DNA from: Alphaproteobacteria bacterium | Lineage (GTDB): Bacteria; Pseudomonadota; Alphaproteobacteria; JABAAW01 | NCBI GenBank assembly: GCA_014238625.1 | Contig: JABAAS010000038.1 | Location: 1-10,262, forward strand | Direction of reading: 5' to 3' | DNA: 10,262 nucleotides | Shown: in pieces, positions 6,171 through 10,262 of the stretch | Layout of the letters: every line of letters begins with the position of its first letter | Numbering within the stretch: the first letter of the stretch is position 1 | Notes under the pieces: model-generated | Database searches by the model: none | What the model was told of the DNA's origin: nothing | Seen by the model: only the letters and a program-made list of their open reading frames with translations | Translations under genes and position numbers: made by a program

Positions 6171-7709
6171 TCAGGGTAATTTTTCAAATTCTTTGACGAA
6201 TCTCTCAAGCACTGTAGCGAGTTTTTCTGCGTTTTCGTTGCTGAGTTTTCCGCTTTGTCGAATATCTTTCAGCAAGCCTGCTTGTGTATTACGGACTTTT
6301 TGCAATAGGGCTTGCTCAAAGCTTTCTATTCGCTCTATGGGTATTTTGTCTAAATATCCTTTGACGCCTGCAAAGATAGCGAGTACTTGTTCTTCCATGG
6401 GGATGGGTGAGTATTGTTTTTGCTTGAGCAGTTCTGTTAGCCTTGCGCCTCGCGCGAGCAGTCTTTGCGTAGTTGGGTCGAGGTCTGATGCGAATTGAGC
6501 GAAAGCTTCCATTTCTCGATATTGAGCGAGTTCCAGTTTAATGGAACCAGCGACGACTTTCATTGCTTTAGATTGTGCGGCGGATCCTACTCTACTAACG
6601 GAAATACCTACATTTATGGCTGGTCTTATACCTTTATAGAATAGTTCGGTTTGCAGGAAGATTTGCCCGTCTGTTATGGAGATGACATTTGTTGGAATAT
6701 ATGCGGAGACATCGCTAGCTTGCGTTTCGATTATGGGCAGGGCTGTTAGCGATCCGCCTTTATACTCGTTGCTGAGTTTAGCAGCTCTCTCGAGCAATCT
6801 TGAGTGCAAGTAGAAGACATCACCTGGGTATGCTTCGCGTCCTGGCGGTCTTCGCATCAGTAGCGACATTTGTCGATATGCGTTAGCTTGTTTTGAGAGA
6901 TCGTCGTATACGATGAGCGCGTGCATCCCGTTATCGCGGTAGTATTCACCGATAGCACATCCGCTGTATGGCGCGAGGAATTGCAAAGGAGCAGGGTCTG
7001 ATGCGGTAGCGGCGACGATGGTTGTATAATCCATGGCGCCATATTCTGTTAGTGTGTGAGCTAGTTGAGCGACGGTTGATCGTTTTTGTCCAATGACGAC
7101 ATATATGCAATAGAGTTTTTCGCTTTCATTATCGCTATTGTTTATGGTGCGTTGATTTATGACAGCGTCGATAGCGAGGGCGCTTTTTCCGGTTTGCCTA
7201 TCGCCGATGATGAGTTCGCGCTGTCCTCTTCCGATAGGCACGAGAGCGTCGAGCACTTTGATACCTGTTTGTACTGGTTCGCATACGGATTGCCTAGGTA
7301 TTATTCCTGGAGCTTTGACGTCGATCAGCCCTCTATGTTTAGTTATTATATCGCCTTTTCCGTCGATGGGATTTCCGAGAGCGTCTACGACTCTACCGAG
7401 TAGAGCTTTTCCGATGGGAATATCTGCGATACTTCCGGTTCTTTTTACGACTTCTCCTTCTTTGACTTCTCTATCGCTTCCGAAGAGCACGACTCCGACG
7501 GTATCTGTTTCGAGGTTGAGCGCCATTCCTTTGACTCCTGATTCGAACTCGACCATTTCTCCGGCACGCACCATATCTAATCCGTATACGCGAGCTACTC
7601 CGTCTCCGATGGATACGACATGCCCTACTTCTGACACTTCTGCGAGCGCATCGAAGTTAGCTATATTTTTTTTCAATAGAGCTGATATTTCACTAGTGCT
7701 TATTGTCAT
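6171..7709 (-). CDS. atpA: F1F0 ATP synthase alpha subunit
   Basis: A 512-residue non-catalytic nucleotide-binding subunit that alternates with beta in the F1 head. The N-terminal segment binds delta. The Walker A motif GDRQTGKS is at residues 169-176, and the signature PAINVGISVSRVGS at 363-376 carries the arginine finger R373 that reaches into the beta catalytic site. The stretch INQRTINNSDNESEKLYCIYV, before IGQKRSTVAQ, contains the longer loop usual in alphaproteobacterial and mitochondrial alpha subunits. The ATG overlaps the last bases of atpH (7706-7709, ATGA), and a GGAAC a few bases upstream may act as ribosome site. Length and all key residues are normal. Stop is TGA. Confidence 0.98.
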   Translation of the reverse strand: MTISTSEISALLKKNIANFDALAEVSEVGHVVSIGDGVARVYGLDMVRAGEMVEFESGVKGMALNLETDTVGVVLFGSDREVKEGEVVKRTGSIADIPIGKALLGRVVDALGNPIDGKGDIITKHRGLIDVKAPGIIPRQSVCEPVQTGIKVLDALVPIGRGQRELIIGDRQTGKSALAIDAVINQRTINNSDNESEKLYCIYVVIGQKRSTVAQLAHTLTEYGAMDYTTIVAATASDPAPLQFLAPYSGCAIGEYYRDNGMHALIVYDDLSKQANAYRQMSLLMRRPPGREAYPGDVFYLHSRLLERAAKLSNEYKGGSLTALPIIETQASDVSAYIPTNVISITDGQIFLQTELFYKGIRPAINVGISVSRVGSAAQSKAMKVVAGSIKLELAQYREMEAFAQFASDLDPTTQRLLARGARLTELLKQKQYSPIPMEEQVLAIFAGVKGYLDKIPIERIESFEQALLQKVRNTQAGLLKDIRQSGKLSNENAEKLATVLERFVKEFEKLP

Positions 7710-8278
7710 ATTGTTTGTTCCATATTGTGTAGTTTTTGTTTCAAGCGTCGTAGTTCGGTTCGCAAGGACAAGTCGACCATGTGGCTTTGTATAGTAATGA
7801 CTATTCCGCTAATGAGCGATTCATCTTCATTGAAGTTTAGAGCGAGGGGCACTTTTCCCAACCGAGATTTCAGGGCTTCTTCGAGAGATTTTTTTTCGAC
7901 GACATTTAGTTTTTTTGCGCTGAGTATATGTCCTTTGACCTCGCCTCTTTCGCGAGCTTCGAGCTCTTGCAATCGCGAGTTTATTTTAGGGAACAGCGCG
8001 AGTTTGCGAGATCTCGCCAGCAGTTTGAGACAGTTATGTATTATTTTTCCGAGTTTCAACTTTGCATTTAGGTCGTCTAGCAAGTTTTCTATACTTTTGC
8101 GTTCGAATTTAGGATTAGCTACGAGTCGTTGCATATCGGTGCTATCGCGCAAGCAATCTGCCATGCGTTTTGCTGCTGTTAGAGTTTCGGGCATAGTTTT
8201 TTCTTCACGCGCGACATCGAATAGAGCCTGTGCGAATTGCTTGATTGTTTCATTGTTGCTGTCTTTATCTTTTTTCAT
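7706..8278 (-). CDS. atpH: F1F0 ATP synthase delta subunit (OSCP homologue)
   Basis: A 190-residue subunit of the peripheral stalk that ties the top of the alpha3beta3 head to the F0 b subunits. The N-terminal helical domain begins after a short charged Lys/Asp/Asn segment with KQFAQALFDVAREE (compare the usual 'YAxALFxxA'). The C-terminal part has VKGHILSAKKLNVVEKKSLEEAL and the family ending ESLISGIVITIQSHMVDLSLRTELRRLKQKL. Length is normal. It is the first gene of the F1 operon, as in alphaproteobacteria where the F0 genes are elsewhere. Transcription should start in the divergent intergenic region after base 8278, but no clear promoter or Shine-Dalgarno was found there. It overlaps atpA by four bases. 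Confidence 0.96.
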   Translation of the reverse strand: MKKDKDSNNETIKQFAQALFDVAREEKTMPETLTAAKRMADCLRDSTDMQRLVANPKFERKSIENLLDDLNAKLKLGKIIHNCLKLLARSRKLALFPKINSRLQELEARERGEVKGHILSAKKLNVVEKKSLEEALKSRLGKVPLALNFNEDESLISGIVITIQSHMVDLSLRTELRRLKQKLHNMEQTI

Positions 8279-8455
8279 AGTATTTTTGAACAGCGTATTT
8301 TTGCGTCATTTATCGTTTCTCGAGTTCTATTTTTTTTAGCATATGGCAGAGCCATCACGCAAGCGCGGTTGTTATGGTTTGACTTGTTGCGTTTGAGTTT
8401 TTGGTTTATTATGGACTATTGACTTGTCCAGAACCACCCGAGCGAGACCGTAGCT
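8279..8455. promoter_or_regulatory. Divergent intergenic region between atpH and the cytochrome c' gene
   Basis: These 177 bases must hold the promoter of the F1 operon (minus strand) and probably that of the cytochrome gene (plus strand). No textbook pair of -35 and -10 boxes with 16-18 base spacing was found on either strand. Visible structure: a T8 run at 8331-8338, a small hairpin ATGGC-AGA-GCCAT (8343-8355), and a 9-base direct repeat TTGACTTGT at 8379-8387 and 8419-8427, whose starts are 40 bases apart. The repeats resemble -35 boxes or a regulator site, but neither is matched by a good -10. Confidence 0.45.
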
Positions 8456-9013
8456 ATGCTCCGAGCCCAAGCATATAGCAAAGTATATAGCCTTTCCGAG
8501 ACTATCAGCCTACCTATCGAGCGGTTGCGATTTTCTTTAGGTCGTGTGAGTTTTTTCTTTGCGTTATTTTTGAGTTTTTTTAGTTTTTCGTTTGCCTCGA
8601 TTTCTGCGGAGACGGACGCGGACGCGGCGGTTAAGTTCCGCAAGTTTTTGATGCGCGAGATAGAGGCGTCGCTAGTTTCGTCATTTTTACTAGTTAAGGG
8701 CGAGGTATCGGACGAGGCATCGCTATCGTTGCAGGCTCAGATTCTCTCTCTTGCGGCGGAGCGTGCTGGCGCGTCTTTTTCTTTTCGCACGCGCGGCTTG
8801 CAAGAGGAGACGAGCGCGCATGAGCGAGTTTGGACTAAGCAGTCAGACTTTCAGTCTCTTATGCGAGAGTTTGCAACATCGGCGAAGTCTTATGCGGATT
8901 TAGTTAAGAGGAGCGAGCAGGATTCGTCGCTACGCGCTTCGCTTGGCTCTGCTTTGGGTGGTTTAGGCAAGCAATGTAAGGCTTGTCACAAGCGATATCG
9001 TATTGAGAAGTGA
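8456..9013 (+). CDS. Cytochrome c' family protein (periplasmic)
   Basis: The reading frame encodes 185 residues from the ATG at 8456. The C-terminus has one haem c attachment site, CKACH (C174, C177, H178), followed by KRYR, the position and context typical of cytochrome c'. The four-helix-bundle pattern fits: VKFRKFLMREI near residues 59-69, where M66 aligns with the distal Met16 of Rhodospirillum cytochrome c', a GEVSDEA turn, SFSFRTR, then VWTKQSDFQSLMREF. Cytochromes c' bind NO or CO at a five-coordinate haem and are tied to nitrosative stress protection. The mature part, about 134 residues, is normal. A hydrophobic signal segment (FFFALFLSFFSFSFASISA) ends near residue 51. An in-frame TTG at 8525 (residue 24) would give a more typical signal peptide starting MRFSLGRV, so the true start may be there. 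It is divergent from atpH and 76 bases before trkH. Family likely; start uncertain. Confidence 0.86.
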   Translation: MLRAQAYSKVYSLSETISLPIERLRFSLGRVSFFFALFLSFFSFSFASISAETDADAAVKFRKFLMREIEASLVSSFLLVKGEVSDEASLSLQAQILSLAAERAGASFSFRTRGLQEETSAHERVWTKQSDFQSLMREFATSAKSYADLVKRSEQDSSLRASLGSALGGLGKQCKACHKRYRIEK

Positions 9014-9015
9014 CC

Positions 9016-9021
9016 TATAAT
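9016..9021 (+). promoter_or_regulatory. Possible -10 box upstream of trkH
   Basis: A perfect TATAAT sits three bases after the cytochrome c' stop, 68 bases before the trkH ATG. No -35 at 16-18 bases is convincing; the nearest TTGTCA (8983-8988) is 27 bases away. It may be a promoter for trkH alone or chance. Confidence 0.25.
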
Positions 9022-9059
9022 CGGCGCGCGAGTGCTGTTTTATTTTCTTTTAGAGACTA

Positions 9060-9080
9060 CATTTTTCATTTTTCATTTTT
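9060..9080 (+). repeat. Three tandem copies of CATTTTT
   Basis: Three perfect 7-base units run from 9060 to 9080, followed by two more Ts, and end nine bases before the trkH start codon. They occupy the place where a Shine-Dalgarno would be expected. Such a tract could vary in copy number by slippage, which would alter spacing in the trkH leader (inference). Confidence 0.7.
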
Positions 9081-9089
9081 TTGTAGATT

Positions 9090-10262
9090 ATGATGTCTGG
9101 TCTGCAATTAGTTATGGCGGCGCAGGGAGTTTTATTGCTCGCCCTGTCGTTTTCGATGTTGGTACCTGCCTTTGTAGACTATCTTGGCGCGGGACAATCC
9201 TTTAGGTCTTTTCTTCTTTCTGCTGCGATTGTTTTAGTATTAGGCGGCACGGTTTTACTTTCATCGATGCGCGCGCTTTTAGTTTCGCGTTCGCAGATTT
9301 CCTATCGAGATTCGTTTTTAATCACTGTTGGCGCGTGGGTAATGGTTGGAGTTTTTGGAGCATTACCGTTTGTTTTTGCTCTCGATGGTTTTTCTTACAC
9401 GGACGCATTATTTGAATCGCTATCTGGTCTTACGACGACTGGCTCTACGGTTATTACGAATTTAGACGAGCTAGCGCATGGCTTATTGCTTTGGCGTTCG
9501 TTGTTGCAATGGATTGGCGGTATAGGGATCATCGTAACGACGGTTTTACTATTTCCTTTATTGCGAGTAGGGGGCATGCAACTTTTCCGCGTTGAGCTTG
9601 CTGGTCAAGGTGAGAAGGCTGTCGCGCGTTTAGGACCACTTGTTTCTTGGATTATCGTTATTTATATTTTTCTGACTTTTTCTTGCGGACTTCTTTACTG
9701 GATTTTTGGGATGTCTCTTTTCGATGCGATAAACCATGCGATGACGACTGTTGCGACGGGGGGCTTTTCGACCCACAACGAGTCTTTTGGTTTTTTCGAT
9801 GATTTCCGCATAGAGTTAGTTGCGGTAGTTTTCATGATACTAGGCTCGATGCCGTTAGTATTGTATTTACAGATTTTACTTGGACGAGGAATGCGTTTTT
9901 TGTCCGATGAGCAAGTTCGTGGTTTTTTACTAATTTTGACAATTGTTGTGTTGATGGCTTTTTTCCCTCTTATAGGGGAGCCGCACCACAACATTTTTTC
10001 TTCATTCCGCATCAGTTTATTTAATATGACCTCACTGATGACTGGCACGGGCTATGCGTCTGACGACTATAGTGCTTGGGGAGCTTGGGCTATTTCATTT
10101 TGTTTATTTGTCATGTTTATCGGCGGCTGTGCGGGCTCGACCAGCTGTGGCATCAAGGTATTTCGTATTATCGTATTGTTTAAAACGGCACTACTACAGA
10201 TGCGCCAGATGTTGCAACCGAAGCGAGTTTTTATAATGACTTATAATAGGAAGGCTATTCCG
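9090..10262 (+). CDS. trkH: Trk potassium uptake system membrane subunit, cut by right edge
   Basis: The frame is open from the ATG at 9090 to the last base, giving 391 residues; about 90 C-terminal residues would be missing compared with the roughly 480 of E. coli TrkH. TrkH forms the K+ pore in the inner membrane and works with the cytoplasmic NAD/ATP-binding TrkA. The four pore loops are visible: GLTTTGSTV (113-121), TVATGGFST (220-228), SLMTGTGYAS (315-324) and GGCAGSTSCGIKVFR (345-359). Hydrophobic helices lie between them, and the visible end VFIMTYNRKAIP matches the family. An in-frame TAG six bases upstream excludes a longer start; a second ATG follows directly. No Shine-Dalgarno is seen. 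In the fourth loop the usual STxGGxK reads STSCGIK, with Cys at 353. It may be cotranscribed with the cytochrome gene 76 bases upstream or use the TATAAT at 9016. Confidence 0.95.
   Translation, partial: MMSGLQLVMAAQGVLLLALSFSMLVPAFVDYLGAGQSFRSFLLSAAIVLVLGGTVLLSSMRALLVSRSQISYRDSFLITVGAWVMVGVFGALPFVFALDGFSYTDALFESLSGLTTTGSTVITNLDELAHGLLLWRSLLQWIGGIGIIVTTVLLFPLLRVGGMQLFRVELAGQGEKAVARLGPLVSWIIVIYIFLTFSCGLLYWIFGMSLFDAINHAMTTVATGGFSTHNESFGFFDDFRIELVAVVFMILGSMPLVLYLQILLGRGMRFLSDEQVRGFLLILTIVVLMAFFPLIGEPHHNIFSSFRISLFNMTSLMTGTGYASDDYSAWGAWAISFCLFVMFIGGCAGSTSCGIKVFRIIVLFKTALLQMRQMLQPKRVFIMTYNRKAIP

Noticed and set aside
7159..7794. 211-codon plus-strand open frame opposite atpA and the atpH end
   Set aside because: Antisense to conserved alpha coding sequence; Ser/Pro/Thr-rich translation typical of a shadow frame.
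7725..8339. 204-codon plus-strand open frame opposite atpH
   Set aside because: Covers the whole delta gene on the other strand; Ser/Arg/Phe-rich translation with no family resemblance.
8343..8355. ATGGC-AGA-GCCAT hairpin as a terminator or operator
   Set aside because: Short stem with no downstream T-run on either strand; may be chance and has no known regulator match.
8379..8412. TTGACT (8379-8384) with TATTAT (8407-8412) as a promoter
   Set aside because: The spacer is 22 bases, too long for a standard housekeeping promoter.
8416..8643. 75-codon minus-strand open frame upstream of atpH
   Set aside because: It lies opposite the cytochrome c' signal region, has no recognisable motif, and the plus-strand gene explains the sequence.
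9695..10048. 117-codon minus-strand open frame inside trkH
   Set aside because: Antisense to clear TrkH pore-loop coding sequence.

Overview
The window looks like a chromosomal segment of a flagellated, respiring alphaproteobacterium with modest GC content (135 of 300 bases, 45%, in five 60-base lines counted by hand). The taxonomic call is an inference from three things. The F1 genes stand alone in the order atpH-A-G-D-C with no F0 genes (atpB/E/F) upstream of atpH. The alpha subunit has a longer loop after INQR (a NSDNESEKLYC stretch) before IGQKRSTVAQ, as alphaproteobacterial alpha subunits usually do. The beta subunit carries a Lys/Ala/Thr-rich N-terminal extension. TGA, TAA and alternative starts are used in the standard way. 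The genus cannot be named from this.

Layout. (1) Bases 1-3099, plus strand: the tail of a gene cut by the left edge, whose product resembles the C-terminal catalytic region of GT41 (SPINDLY/OGT-type) glycosyltransferases, followed with a 4-base overlap by a full-length Maf/DUF115 motility-accessory glycosyltransferase. Together they suggest a flagellin (or other surface protein) glycosylation operon. (2) Bases 3100-3178: a short AT-rich convergent junction with no clear terminator. (3) Bases 3179-8278, minus strand: the F1 sector of ATP synthase in transcription order delta, alpha, gamma, beta, epsilon. (4) Bases 8279-8455: a divergent intergenic region with short repeats and hairpins. (5) Bases 8456-9013, plus strand: an exported cytochrome c'-type haem protein. 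(6) Bases 9090-10262, plus strand: TrkH, the potassium-translocating subunit of a Trk system, cut by the right edge after 391 residues.

The five atp genes encode the soluble catalytic head of ATP synthase; the membrane F0 genes must lie elsewhere. Cytochrome c' and TrkH are not functionally linked to it in any obvious way. Trk uptake depends on membrane energisation, so the neighbourhood is loosely bioenergetic.

No mobile element, CRISPR array, tRNA or rRNA was recognised. No clearly new system is visible. The best leads are the GT41-like protein, whose expected catalytic and UDP-contacting residues appear substituted, and its tight pairing with Maf. Smaller leads are a stem-loop with a T-tract on the opposite strand between atpD and atpC, a T excess on the plus strand that does not follow gene orientation, and a Cys replacing a Gly in the last pore loop of TrkH.
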